This document shows, one piece after another, positions 1 to 11,399 of a stretch of 64,000 bases of DNA. Both the position numbers and the translations under genes were made by a program. The DNA comes from Anastrepha obliqua (lineage: Eukaryota; Arthropoda; Insecta; Diptera; Tephritidae): contig NC_072893.1 of assembly GCF_027943255.1 (NCBI RefSeq), forward strand, positions 124,619,784 through 124,683,783, written 5' to 3'. Position 1 is the first letter of the stretch. The number at the start of each line of letters is the position of its first letter. Below the pieces are notes generated by a model. The model was not told the origin of the DNA. It did no database searches and saw only the letters and a program-made list of their open reading frames with translations.

Positions 1-273
1 TAAACAACAAAAAATTGGTTTCACAAAAAAATTCTACATTTTGCGTAGAAAAACAATTTTTTCATTTTAAAACTAGCTTTTTGAATACTTTTAATATTTA
101 GTAGGTCCACCACCCTTATCAATCACTGCTGGAAGACATCACGGCATTGATGCAACCTACAGTTGCGTAAGCTCTTCCTGCGTTATTCGGTTCCATGCCT
201 CCATCAACTCTTCTATCGATTTTACGTCAGTTACTATGCTTTGTCGAATTTTTCGCTGTTCCAAAACATTTTT

Positions 274-661
274 ATAAAGGGTTTTTCAATTGGCACGGGT
301 CGATTTTGGCGCCCTGTGGCAGCCATTTTGTTTTGATGACATCTGGCAAATCTTTTGTTTATTATTCATTTGTTTATGCCAAATCATCATGGCAAATTAC
401 ACGATTGAACACCACGTTCAAATGATAAAACTTTATTATCAAAATGAGTGTCCATTAACGCAAACGTTGCGCGGATTGCGCCCATTTTTCGGTAGACGTG
501 ATGGCCCTTCCAATTTCTTATGGCCCATATTGAACCATATGGACCTAGACAACAAGTGGTTCCAGCAGGACGGCGCTACGTGCCACACAGCAAACGCCAT
601 TTTATTCCATTTCAACATCTACCCGGCCTTATTGAAAAACCCTTATTGAAAAACTCTTTAT
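274..661 (+). mobile_element. Internally deleted mariner-like DNA element
   Basis: Inverted ends of 17 bp match at 16 positions: ATAAAGGGTTTTTCAAT at 274-290 and its complement at 645-661. An extra, slightly shorter copy of the right end lies at 631-646. The 388-bp interior keeps only the first and later parts of a transposase gene. A second member of the same family, with similar ends and the same DDE peptide, is at 11400-11940. The element lies at the break in a Tc1-like transposase remnant, so it probably inserted there, or a deletion accompanied it. Confidence 0.8.
389..649 (+). pseudogene. 86-codon HTH-DDE fusion ORF of the mariner-like element
   Basis: An uninterrupted frame starts at ATG 389 and stops just after 646. 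Residues 1-45 (MANYTIEHHVQMIKLYYQNE, then TLRGLRPFFGRRDGPS) resemble the N-terminal helix-turn-helix segment of insect mariner-like transposases. Residues from about 46 (NFLWPILNHMDLDNKWFQQD, then GATCHTA) come from the DDE catalytic core near the second acidic residue. The roughly 150 residues normally between them are gone, and the junction is in frame. It would bind DNA at most and cannot be a working transposase. Whether it is expressed is unknown. An in-frame junction happens by chance one time in three. Confidence 0.7.
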
Positions 662-1198
662 TTATCGGTCCTTAGTACCTTCCATAAAGGTCATATCTCC
701 GAAGCCAGAACAGCTATACCTTCCCAAACCATTACGCTACCACCGCCGTGCTTGATAGTAGGTAAGAAATTTTTCATTTCCATATCCGCATTTCTTCTCC
801 TCCATATTTTAGTCCGGCCATCACTTCCAAATATATTGATTGAACTTCGATTCGTCAGTAAATAAAATTTCAGACCAGAAATCCATTTTCTTGCCAAACT
901 GAAGCCGAAGGCGACGATTTTTTTCTGAAATCAGAGGCTTTTTACGTGGTGTCCTGCTGATATATCGACTATTATTAAGATAAACACTTTTTCCGTATGG
1001 CTCGATGATATGAAAGAATTGCAGAGCTACCGACCTCGAAGACTGCGTAGTGATTACAAATAGAGGGGAACAGAACCGGTAATGGGGGAAAAATATGAAT
1101 TTAGAAGCGGAGCGAGCACTGAAAAGATAAAATGAGTTGCACTTCAATGCTTCAACTCCTTTCTTGCCTTAATCTAATACTTTTTTTTTTAATTTTTC

Positions 1199-1838
1199 TC
1201 TCGCCTCATTTGAAATGGTGTATTTTGGATGATTCTTGAAAAGCGTGTAAAACGGAATGGAAAACAATCTTTTATTTCTGTTTCCAGTATTTTATTTTTT
1301 GATTTATTGTTACAAAATAAAAAATTTTTGGCCATACAAAGTTCGTTGAAAAAGTTGTCAGCCTTCAAAAAATGGTCTTCCAAAACTAGCTATGTCGCTG
1401 GCGACACGGATTCCAGAACTCACAGGGGTCTGAAATCAAAAAGATAAACTGGTTTTTATTCAGTATGAATGTCGTTATCGTATGAATTACGATCTTTAAA
1501 AACAAATAAAGTTTGACGAAATGATAGACTTTCAAGGGTTAAAATCGATGAATGAAAAACAGTTTCTTGACCCTTTTTTGACTTTAAAGGTCCGAAAAAA
1601 TACAAATTTTTTTCATTCAAATCGGTTCAGTAGAACCGGGCATATCTATGTCCATTGTCCATGTGAAGACCATTTTTGAAGGCTGACAACTTTTTAAGCG
1701 AACCTTGTAGGGCCAAAAAAGTTTTTATTTTCTAACAGTGAACTGAAAAATAAAACGCTTAAAACAAAAATAACAAAATTTTTTTTCATTTCTGTTTTAT
1801 ACGCTTTTAAAATAACACTTATTTAAATGAGGCGAGGG
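1199..1838. mobile_element. Long-inverted-repeat (foldback-type) element
   Basis: A left arm at 1199-1380 and a right arm at 1665-1838 are reverse complements over about 175-180 bp with scattered mismatches. The outer ends are TCGCCTCATTT and AAATGAGGCGA. The inner ends share AAAAAGTTGTCAGCCTTCAA and TGGTCTTC. The 285-bp centre has no recognisable coding content, though part of it also pairs loosely. This fits a non-autonomous DNA element with long terminal inverted repeats; no clear target duplication was seen. It abuts the Tc1 remnant on its left and a SINE fragment on its right. Confidence 0.75.
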
Positions 1839-1839
1839 C

Positions 1840-1938
1840 CTTAAGCCGTCTCCGTACGATAGAAGATTTCTTAGGAGCAGCCTTTCCATTGCCTGCCGAA
1901 GAATGACCGCTATTAGAATAAACTTTTTCTTAAAAATG
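1840..1938 (-). mobile_element. SINE fragment (same family as 15336-15656)
   Basis: The segment TTGCCTGCCGAAG, followed by GACCGC and TTAGAATAAA, is the reverse complement of the middle of the complete SINE at 15.3 kb. Only about 60-100 bp is recognisable and the tRNA-like head is missing. Confidence 0.55.
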
Positions 1939-1939
1939 C

Positions 1940-3390
1940 ATCCTTTCCCAATAACTACGCCTCGCATAACTCTTTTAAAACGCCCAAAAATATAAAATTT
2001 TGCAAGATTGGGCTACTTTTTCATTTCAACTAAGTGGCCTTCATTTTGGGGACCAGAAGGAAATTGTATCATTAAATGTTTACTTTAAAATAATGTTTTT
2101 TAATTTTACGTGCTCGCATACTGACCAAAATACACCCCAAATTCTTTTTTATACAATGCGTTTAGGGGCACCTCGGTTTTTGGCATCATAAGCCTCACCA
2201 AAAAACAAAAACAAGCTGTACTCGCCAATTAGCTCTCTATACCATCCAAAAAGCTGCTACCTACTCACATACAACCACATTCAATGCCGTCCCAGTATCC
2301 CTTACATGCATAATTACAGGCGTCCCAATTTCCGCTTGTCTGCTACGTGACACCTTCAGCCATTTGTTTATAGCAGCGTTTTTGCTTTTGTTCTGTCTGT
2401 GCAAACCCACACACGCACACAAACGCACACTCATCCGCTTATGCATATTTGTCCTGACACACTTATTTGCATAATTTGCAGCAATCAAATGACGCTCCTA
2501 TACATTTTACTTTATTACAGCCATGTGCAACGATGCGCACTCGAATTTGGTGTTGCTCGCACTTTAATTTCCCATTTCCCATTCGCATTTGCATTTTCGC
2601 CCAAAAGCACATAATGTCATACACTAACGCATACGCACACACGCACGCAAAAGGGTAACGATGCAGGCAAAAGCAAATAACAAACAAGAGCGTGTAAAGG
2701 ATACACAATAACGACAACAACAACATAGAGACAATAATTAGAAATTCGTTATTTGGGCAACCACAACAAAAGCAGCTGCTATGCAATAAAAACCCACGGG
2801 CATCAAATTGGGCAGGAAGAGAGTGAAAGGGGTTTTTTGAAGTTGTACTTGTTGTTTCATTGTTGGTGTCGTTGTCATGTCTTTGTAGCTTATTCTGCAT
2901 ATATTTATGTATGAGCTTTAGTTCCATAGCTGAAGAATTAAATGTTTACTTTAGACTTGTTGGATGATACCGCAAACGCTTTGCTTGTCGCGTCTGGGAT
3001 TGGCAGGGAATTGAGCGCCCTAAATAAATAAAAAACAAAACACCTCGTTTGGCTGTTGAGTATACAAGTAATAAATATTGCATGAAAGGAAAGGTTAATA
3101 CAGCAGGATGGCATACAAAATATGGGCCGTGCCGAGAGTGGAAAAAATTTACCTGAAAAAACTCACTACGCTAAGAAGACTCGTTTCGCCAGTGAGTTGG
3201 CGTGCTTGAATCAAAAATTATATAAAAGTAATATAGATTACTTGAGCGTGATTTACTAGAGCGCACGAGCAGTATTTAGCATTTCAAAGCAAATTAACTT
3301 GCTTAATTATAGGCGCTATGCCTTCTGCTTGGACTAACCGATTGGCATTGACCTGTTATTCAGTGCAAAAATATCGACAGGAATAATCAT
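1940..3390. other. Intronic sequence without recognisable gene
   Basis: No exon, RNA gene or repeat is evident. A CA-rich stretch (about 2400-2440 and 2630-2650) is simple sequence. Open frames here have no domain-like content and look like chance frames in an intron of the T-type channel gene. Confidence 0.6.
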
Positions 3391-3711
3391 ATGCGCCTAA
3401 AATTATGCATTGAAGTAGGAAACTCCTCTCTTCCCTGCTTATTAGCGAGAATGGTTTCCATTCAGAATTGAAATTAAGTAGGTTCACAAATTGTAGAAAA
3501 TCTGAGACTTTTAACTACCACTGGAAAACGCCTCAATGCATGCATACGATTTGTATGTATGTAAGTTTAAGATTCTACGCAAACGAGCTGTGTAGAAAAA
3601 AATCTCTGTGTTAAAAAAAAATCTCTGATTTCAAAGCCGAAACATTAATTATGCGAATGAAGCCCCTAAATGCATACCGCGAAAAGTGAATATGAAATTA
3701 TTCCACATCAG

Positions 3712-3815
3712 TGAGTCCAACATCAAGACGCACACCACAAATGAGAGGAGGAGGAGCTGAGCCAAGCACACAAAAAGAATATAAGCGCCAATTATATATA
3801 AATACTTCAGCCCAA
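3712..3815 (+). mobile_element. SINE 3'-end fragment
   Basis: About 100 bp matches the last third of the SINE at 15.3 kb: AACATCAAGACGCACACCAC, the AGGAGGAGGAGCT run, and GCGCCAATTATA followed by a TATA-rich tail. The tRNA-derived head is absent, as expected for a 5'-truncated or eroded copy. Confidence 0.75.
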
Positions 3816-4984
3816 ACCTTGATTAATTAATTACAGGATAAATATTGATATTCACATTAACTTTTTTATCAGGTCCATGGTTACAAAATATTACAGATTA
3901 GATATAGAGAAACTTTTTAATGATTGTATCTTAATGCTTAAGTACACAAAGTTTAGAGTTATGTACTTATTGCCTTTATTGTTCCCATAGACGCTTTTTG
4001 TAGCATGCATTTGGGCGATATGTGCCGCAATCTCTAAGCATGATTGGAATAGAAAGCCTAACACGCAATTCTCTGATAACTTTCTTGCAATTTTGATAAC
4101 ACTTTTAAACTTTTATCAATAAAAAGGGAAGTGCCTAATGTAGGCAAAAAATAATAATGCAAGAAAAATCCAGAAATAAAGTTGTGTGACATTGCAAAAA
4201 ATCAGCATATATTCAGCATAATTTAATATTTTGTAAAGATATTGTAAATTACACACCTAAAAGTATGCAAAGGAAATGCATACAAAACTTTTTCACAATA
4301 AATGATTGGAGTAAAAATTAGTATCGATCAAAGAGTTGTCCTCTGTTGAGTGAATTAAAGAAAAATTAAGCAAGTAAGCGTATAAATGTATTCGCTAAAA
4401 TTAACAATTAACAAATATAACCAACTTTCAACTATAAAAACTCACCAAATTTCAAACAATCAACTAGTAAAGTAAAGTAAAACTAAAGTTTAGTTCCCTA
4501 AAAGTATGCCGCCAGAATGACATTAGGTTCGCGTGCGATTTGCAAATGAACCTCAAAAGCATATTTTTGGCAAAAATGTTTATATAACATGTACATGGAG
4601 ATACTTCCTTGAAAAAGACGCCTCAATGTATGGCTTATTAATATGGCAACAAGTAGTATCTCATACAATTTTATAAATTGCGTTTACTTAGGCCAAAAAA
4701 GTCGAGTAAATTTTGAACAGTTAAACTCCAGTTAAAAAAGCTTACAAATAAGCAACATAAAAATGTGAAAGCGCCTAGGTATAGGCAGTACTAATGCACA
4801 AATAAATAGTATTTATAATAGTTTACCTTTTTAGTCTCTTCCACAAAAATTTACTAAATTGCAATTAAATAAATTGACGATAAAACGCATAAAGCCTAAA
4901 AGTATGCATTGAAGATACGTCGAAATTGCGCTGTACTGCCTCATAAATTCAAAGCAGTTTGAGAAATTTGCAATAGAAAGAATT

Positions 4985-5965
4985 TAGTAACCGTTAGTTA
5001 GTTGGCGCCCGAATATATGCTATAGTGTATTGAAAAATGATGCTGAATAAGCCGTTAACGAATATTTTAAATCAATTTTTACCTGATAAATATGTTTTAA
5101 GATGCTATTAAGCTAAATTAAACGCCTAATTGTGTGCAGCAAAAATCATTACCCTTAAAATGTCTAGTTTTAAGCAAATTCTTTCCTACGCAAATCAAAC
5201 AACTCCAACGAACTGTGGTAAATAAGCGCTTAACAAATATTTTGATTCAATTGCTAACTTAAAAAATATGTTTTAACCCTTTCAATACGGATTTTTTTTT
5301 AAGGGGAAAAAATATTTAACCATGAAAAGTTATTACTAGTGATCTAAATTGTATAAATAAAGAAATTATTTCTGGGAATTGAGAAAATGTCCTGGGAAAA
5401 CATTGTCCCACCCGTAATGAACACTCAGTAGATCTATAATTGCCGTTTTTCCACTTACTGACCTAGCACGTGCAACGATTTAACTACGACTGCAAAACAT
5501 ATGTAGAGAAAAATACAAAGTATAACGGGTCATACGGAGCATAATTGATGATATATCTCGTAAAAAACTGATGGGAAGAAAATACACAGCGATGCAATAA
5601 AATATTTGGCATTTAGTAAAACGAAAACACTCATTGGGACGTATCTGTCCCGTTAGTATTGAAAGGGTTAAGATACTATTAAACCAAATTAAGCACCTAA
5701 TTGTATGCAGCAAAAGTCATAACCCCCAAATTGTGCAGCTTTAAGCAAATTCTCTCCTACGCAACTCAAATAACTCCAACGAACTAACTCGAAAACAAAC
5801 TATAGAACAGTTAGCTCGTTGTCGCCCGAATATATGCTATAGATTTTTTAAAAATTATGGTAAATAAGCACTTAACAAATATTTTTATTCATTTTTTTGC
5901 TTGAAAAATATGTTTTCAGATACTATTAAGCCAAAATAAAGCGCCTAATTTTATGCAGCAAAAAT
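4985..5965 (+). repeat. Imperfect tandem repeat split by an inserted element
   Basis: Recurring blocks appear in the same order: TTAGTTGGCGCCCGAATATA (near 5000 and again near 5815), a block with AAATAAGCGCTTAACAAATA (near 5220 and 5860, diverged at 5045), ATATGTTTTAAGATGCTATT (near 5090, 5265 and 5908), GCCTAATTGTGTGCAGCAAA (near 5123, 5694 and 5943) and CTACGCAAATCAAACAACTC (near 5188 and 5757). The third appearance of the ATATGTTTT block is cut by the element at 5277-5667. Without that element the unit is about 180-250 bp with internal length variation. Confidence 0.75.
5277..5667. mobile_element. TTAA-flanked MITE, piggyBac-like ends (391 bp)
   Basis: The ends are CCCTTTCAATAC at 5277-5288 and the exact complement GTATTGAAAGGG at 5656-5667. 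TTAA lies immediately outside each (5273-5276 and 5668-5671). TTAA target duplication plus ends starting CCC is the signature of the piggyBac superfamily. No transposase is encoded. Neighbouring copies of the host repeat (about 5090 and 5908) show the uninterrupted site, which confirms the element's borders. Confidence 0.85.
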
Positions 5966-6548
5966 TATGACCCAAGAAAAGTAAGCTAATTCTTTTCTAT
6001 GAAAATGAAACAAAGCTTCCAAGTGCCGAAAAATGCGCAATTACAATTAATTTAAATAACACAAAAACAGATTTTCGCACATTCGCACCATCTTCAAGTC
6101 TACAAGTTTAGTTTACGCTACACCACTCTACTTTCTGTGGCTATGTTTCATTTAATTGCTGCGCGTCGACGCCTAAAACTATGCAGCTCCATTATATGAA
6201 GTATACAGTATGCCAGTTTACCGCAAGTGCGCTGTTTTGCCGCGCGAGCAATTGTTGACAGTGCCAACAACAACAACTACTCTGATGACTGCAGCCATAT
6301 CGATGTGCTATTATCTGCTCGCAAATTCAATTAACGCCAACGGGGCGCTGCGAGCAAAACAAAATAGTCGGAGGAGAATAATAGCAACAACAACTGTCAG
6401 GTATAAACGCGTACAAAGGTGAGGAGCAGCGAGTATGGTTGAATGGCAGCAAGCATGGAAGGCTGCGCGCTCGATTGTCAGCTAGTTGGTATTTACCTTG
6501 CCATTCACTTGCCTCCGCGTCGAACCAGCCATTCATTTCTGTCTACTT

Positions 6549-6570
6549 CTCTCTCTCTCTCTCTCTCTCC
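6549..6570. repeat. (TC)n microsatellite
   Basis: A short run of about ten CT dinucleotides in otherwise unique, relatively GC-richer intron sequence. The surrounding 6.2-7.3 kb has long chance frames but no domain-like peptide. Confidence 0.9.
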
Positions 6571-7730
6571 CCACACTGCCACTGAGTCGAGGGGCAAATT
6601 GTTAATGCAAAGAGCCATGGCAAATAAGCTTGAAAGCGCTGCATGGCCCTTTCACCCCTTCACCCTCTCAGCCAATAGTCCGATTATCTGGCGCGCTCGC
6701 TCACTCGCTAATATATGCAAATTGACAGTTACAAATAGACAGGCGAACATGCACCTACCCACACATGTGCACTCTTGAGTGTTGCTCACGCTGCACACCC
6801 TTTCGGGTTGGCTACCCCTTTTTGCACCTCAAGTCATACTCAACTTTATTTGCCATCCATTTAGTAGCGGAAACATACAATGATAGTTTCCCTGCCATGA
6901 CAACCTTTCGCCCGCATGCCGCCTCTCTTACACATGAGCAAGCAATCGGATATCCAAATACATATTTGACTCATATCAACGCCAAATTCATAGCAAAAAC
7001 GGCGTGGAGTGTGCAACAGCTGTGTGCAAGAAACAGTTAATTGACAACAACGTGACGTCGAAGGTCAGTGGCGATGGTGTGGCAAGGTGTCTATCGCTGG
7101 TTGAAAAAGTACTCGTATTTTCCTGAGGCATGGCATCTTTGTGCGCTAGGTACCTATACACTTATACCACATACATGCATGCATATGTGTGCACATGTAT
7201 GTGGTGCCAGTCATCTTGCGTCTGCTCACTTTCGAACGAGCATAATATCTCCAATTTCACAGACTCATTTTGACATTCGCAAATATGCTAAGTTATTTCT
7301 GTCGTAAAATTTTTATTGCATACCTTTTGGCGGGAGTGTTGTTGGAAATTAAATTAAGCTCAAGGTGGGTAGTGTATTTGCTCTTTATTACATTATTATT
7401 TTTAATAGCCGTCTGCTTGTTATGGAGTCTGTTAAGGAATCGAAGATAAACGAATGAATGTGCCTAAAAGTATGCAAAAGTAAGCACATGAAATATAGGT
7501 ATTTCATTTCAGTTTTTTGTAGTATTTTTTTCCTTTTTTGTACAATATTTTACAACTTCTTTTATTGCTATGTGTCTGAACTTATCAATCTGTCATATAT
7601 GCAAGTTTTTTTATGCCTAAAAGTTTTCTCATTTTGCGTACATAGCAGCAGAAACTGATTTGTTTTTCATTTAGCAGATTCGAGTCATATTCTTGTACCC
7701 TCGGATAGCCTACATTTATTCAGCTATCAA

Positions 7731-7924
7731 CCCTCCGTTGGGCACCTTTTTTGAAACCTTTGGTCGGGCACTCGGGTCTGGCCTGTTTTCGTTCTGTTCG
7801 AGGACCCTTTTTAAAAGGTTAAATCCATAAATCGATAGAAAATTAAATTTTAAGCTCACGACGTTAGCTATAATAGAAATATGTTCAAATCGCATCTGGC
7901 CAGGCTTGGGTGCCCAACGGAGGG
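7731..7924. mobile_element. Short MITE with 16-bp perfect ends (194 bp)
   Basis: CCCTCCGTTGGGCACC at 7731-7746 is exactly complementary to 7909-7924. The right flank is TTAA (7925-7928) and the left flank is TCAA (7727-7730), consistent with a TTAA duplication that has lost one base. The interior is non-coding. CCC-starting ends and a TTAA target again suggest a piggyBac-type mover, but the family differs from that at 5277. Confidence 0.8.
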
Positions 7925-9689
7925 TTAAATTACTATACTGCCTAAAACTATGCAACTTTTCTAACATTTTGTATTTTTCTCTCGTATCTCTTTTCCCTGA
8001 TTTGTTTGCCATGTCTAATGAAAAAGTTTGCGCTTCTCAAAGAAAAGTCATTGCCCCCAAAAGCATGCAAGTACGTAATCTAGACCCAAACTGGTTGTAC
8101 TTGTATAAAGCATTTCAAAACACAAAAACAAAAATTAAAAAACAAAGAAAATATATACTGTCAGCCAGTTTTTCCAAAGAACGCCTAAAATTATGCTTTT
8201 CGATTTAGTTCTATTGAATTAAAAATATTTGTTTGCTCATTTGAATTTTTCACTTGCTGCAGAACGACGGTAATTTATTAAATTATTATTTATTTTCGCT
8301 ATACGCACGCTTTTTATGCCTTTGCGCCTAAAAGTTTACTTGCGATTTGCACTGTATGTGTCCGAGTTTGCGGTCGCTTAGCTCTTCAACTTTTCTTACT
8401 TACCAAGTTTATTTATCATAATTCGATTATTTTCAGCGCAGAAAAGTATGCACCAATTATTGAGAAGCTTCTGAATTACTAAAAATACGCAATTTCTGAA
8501 GCATGCCTAACCACTGCCATTCAAATACGACTAATTTATGCACATAACTTGAGTTACTAATATAGTTTACGTATTATAGAAAATGTACGCCTAAAAGCAG
8601 GTATATGTAAATTCAAAAGGCTATTGCATTACTTGCTGCTGAAACAAATTTTGCGTTGAGTTATGCTGAACTATTCGCATAAATATTTATTAAATAATCA
8701 AAAGTCGTACACGAATTTATTTGCACCTCTTTGTTTCCACGTTAATGCGTCGAAGTCGCTAGCTTGCGAAAAAGTAATTATCTTGAAAGCGTAGTTCTTC
8801 AAACCGAAACTAACTCCCTACACTTTCGACATAATTATATTGCATACTGCCCGAAAGTAGCGAGAATAGTAAAGTAAAATGAGAAAGTATTTTTCAATAG
8901 GAAGAACTCAATTAAAACTTTTCGTTTGCCATTTGCCCAACATACGTGCAACACTGTCACCTAAAAGTATGCAGTAAAGAGATTGGAATTTTATCGGAAA
9001 TATTTGCAAAAGATTGTTAAATTTTCTTACAACTTTATATGAACAGTTAGCACTGCAATTATAAATTATCTGCCACTGTACGCCGCAAGGTATGCCACGG
9101 TAAATTTTAATTTAAGCGCAAATTTGAGATGTATGCGTGTTGCGGATTTTTAACGACTGTCGGGACTTAATTTGGTATGGGTGTTTAGCTATTCAATTTC
9201 CTGAAATACAAATAATTTAATTTTTTCCACCGGAACCTCTAAGCGTGTGCAAGCAAGAGCTTTAATTATTATTTTTTTATGATTACCGTTGCATGTTTAT
9301 TAAAATTTTTCTTATATTTACTGTGACTACATTCTATCAGACATTTTTTTTCTTTTTGAAGAAGTATACATCTCAATTTTAATAAGCGCAGAAGAGTGGC
9401 AAAAACTCAATTGCAAGCTTTCCGTTTCAGATATTTTCTAACGTCTAACTGCGCTGCACCGCAAAGCACCTAAAAATATGCACCAAAATTTATTTAACAC
9501 TAAAACCCCAAAATATGGTTGGTAGTTACCGACAATGCACGATTTGTGGCTGCAAACCTACACATAACAACTTTTAGATTGCACGAAACTTTTCAATACT
9601 TTCGTTTGTATGTAGACTAGCTAGCGAGCGAGCGAGCTTATAAAGTGTAACAACACCAACAAGCCCGAAAGTATGTATGCTACGCGCGC

Positions 9690-11395
9690 ACAACTTTTTC
9701 CATCATGCCATTGCGAAACTAAGTAAAATTTAATTTTCCACGTACTTTTGCCGGAATACAAAGAGGCGGGTGGGCGCAGCAGTCGAACCATTAAAGGCGG
9801 CAGAAACTGTTTGTTTGTTGTTTGTTTTGGTTAGAAAAGTCGTCAGAAAATATGCTGCTTATTGAAAAGTTTGCGTTAAACACTGAGCGGTAAAAAAGGG
9901 AAGGGAAGGGAAGGAAAAATGAAACGGAAAAACGAGGCGAGAATGAAAATAGGAGGGCAGGTTACAAGGGAAGCTTGCGGAATTAGGGCAAGGGAATGCG
10001 AATGGTGCGGATGAAGATTGAGCATAAGTAGGTCACGAAGTGTAGAAATGTAAGAATGGCAGTAAACACGGGACAAAGGCACAATAAAGGGATTATAAGC
10101 TGAAAGCTTCAGAAATATTGCAATGAACTAAACAGTTTATTCAACAAGTGCTGTGGCACATGCGGTTGTCAAAATGAGGGTGGGAAAAAAGTTTTCGAAA
10201 ATTATATTTTTCACTTATTCTTTCAATTACTTTCGCGGCCATGTTAAAGTAACTGAAGCTGCAGGTGAATGGCAGGTATTGTATTGCATACACGATTTTC
10301 GGCAAAACAAAAGCTTGCTTACTACATATTGCATACGCCACCGAGTTGGTAACAAACTTTCGATGGTATGCCATTGACGCCACCCAAACCTCAAAGAAAG
10401 TTACGCATACGCGTATGAGAATTCAATTTCGTCAAGCAACTTGGCACGGACTGGGTGCAAACAATTGAAACAACAATAAATTTTCCAATACCGGCAACAA
10501 TATTGTTAGGTAATCAATTAAATTCGTGAGTTCACAGCACCTACTCGTCGCACTGCGCGTCCTTGGCGCGTCACCAGCAACATTTGCGAAACCACTCATA
10601 CATACGCATGTACGCAATCAGCACAAGAATAACTTAATTATATAGCGATTGAAATTAGCAATCTGGCGCCTGGCGCACCAACCACGCTACCAAACCACAA
10701 ATGCCCAAACCCCAGCCGCTACCACCTGAAAATATAACTCATCTTGTGTTTTATTACTGCCTGCTTGCCGTGATGAAATTTATGAGCAGCACAACCACAA
10801 CAAAAGCGATTAGCAGTTACCACCATACCTGGCACAACTACAGCAGCCGTCCATGCCTTCGCATGGAATTCGCTTTCCCTCCAAATATCCACCCGCATTT
10901 TTTGTGAATTCGCGCCTCATAGGTCAACACAATCGACGGCTAGCTACAGCTAAATTAATTAAAGACCTTTTATACGCAATTCACCATATTCATTGCATAC
11001 TTTTCGGCTTCATAATGCACATGCTTCTGAAATGTATGATTATGTAGACATTCACACAAAAACTTGCCTAGCAGGGCTATTCAGGGAAAAGCAAATCTAC
11101 AGTGATATTAATAATAAATTAGTTTTATTATAACAATAGGTAAAAGTATAATTGCAGGCGCATGCACGCACGTAGCACGCCAATTAACGTTGTGGTAATG
11201 TGTAATTAGCGTGTGATCACTAACATTGTCGAATACATATTAAAACAATTTGTAGTGAGTTAATGGGTTAGTGCAGTGCATGGGATAGTGCAATGAATTA
11301 CGCTAAATAGAAAATGTTGCATAATTTTAGGAGTGGCGATGCCAGTCATTTACGCTGCTTAATATTAGAAAAACTAAAGCCTAGAAGCACTTCTC
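9690..11395. other. Intronic sequence without recognisable gene
   Basis: Unique-looking intron sequence with short purine-rich runs (about 9895-9920) and AGCG repeats just before it (about 9630-9640). Open frames of 60-90 codons have no family-like content and overlap on both strands. One weak motif-field copy is visible at about 11375. Confidence 0.55.
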
Positions 11396-11399
11396 ATAA

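Larger units (their letters stand above)
91..1030 (-). pseudogene. Tc1-like transposase remnant, interrupted
   Basis: Reading the minus strand from about 1030 down, the frames give ARKKPLIS-like text (RTPRKKPLISEKNRR), then FTDESKFN (first catalytic Asp region), DGRTKIWRRRN and HGGGSVMVW, all hallmarks of Tc1-family DDE transposases. The line continues in another frame as GFGDMTFMEGTKDR just above 662. It resumes below 274 as VLEQRKIRQS, KSIEELMEAWNRITQEEL and GGPTKY with a stop at 91-93, which fits the usual Tc1 C-terminus. About 80 middle codons, including the second catalytic Asp region, are missing exactly where a mariner-like element (274-661) sits. At least two frameshifts (near 840 and 710) make it inactive. 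The family call is strong; the exact subfamily is not known. Confidence 0.85.
3393..9680 (+). repeat. Motif field 1: about 20 degenerate GCGCCTAAAAGTATGC copies
   Basis: Copies close to GCGCCTAAAAGTATGC occur on the + strand near 3393, 3662, 4253, 4497, 4891, 5121, 5693, 5941, 6169, 7461, 7614, 7940, 8053, 8181, 8324, 8441, 8589, 8949, 9466 and 9662. Spacing is irregular (about 120-600 bp, one gap of 1.3 kb). Flanks of some copies also match (see the tandem block at 4985-5965), so at least part of the field is decayed tandem repeats. I do not recognise the family. Confidence 0.7.

Noticed and set aside
2463..2927. A 154-codon minus-strand frame with hydrophobic and Cys-rich stretches
   Set aside because: Composition follows CA/TG-rich intron sequence, no recognisable domain, and the opposite strand has overlapping frames of similar quality.
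6210..7307. Cluster of + frames of 70-111 codons
   Set aside because: They overlap in different frames, contain simple-sequence peptides (Ser/Leu runs from CT repeats), and show no splice or domain support; treated as intron.
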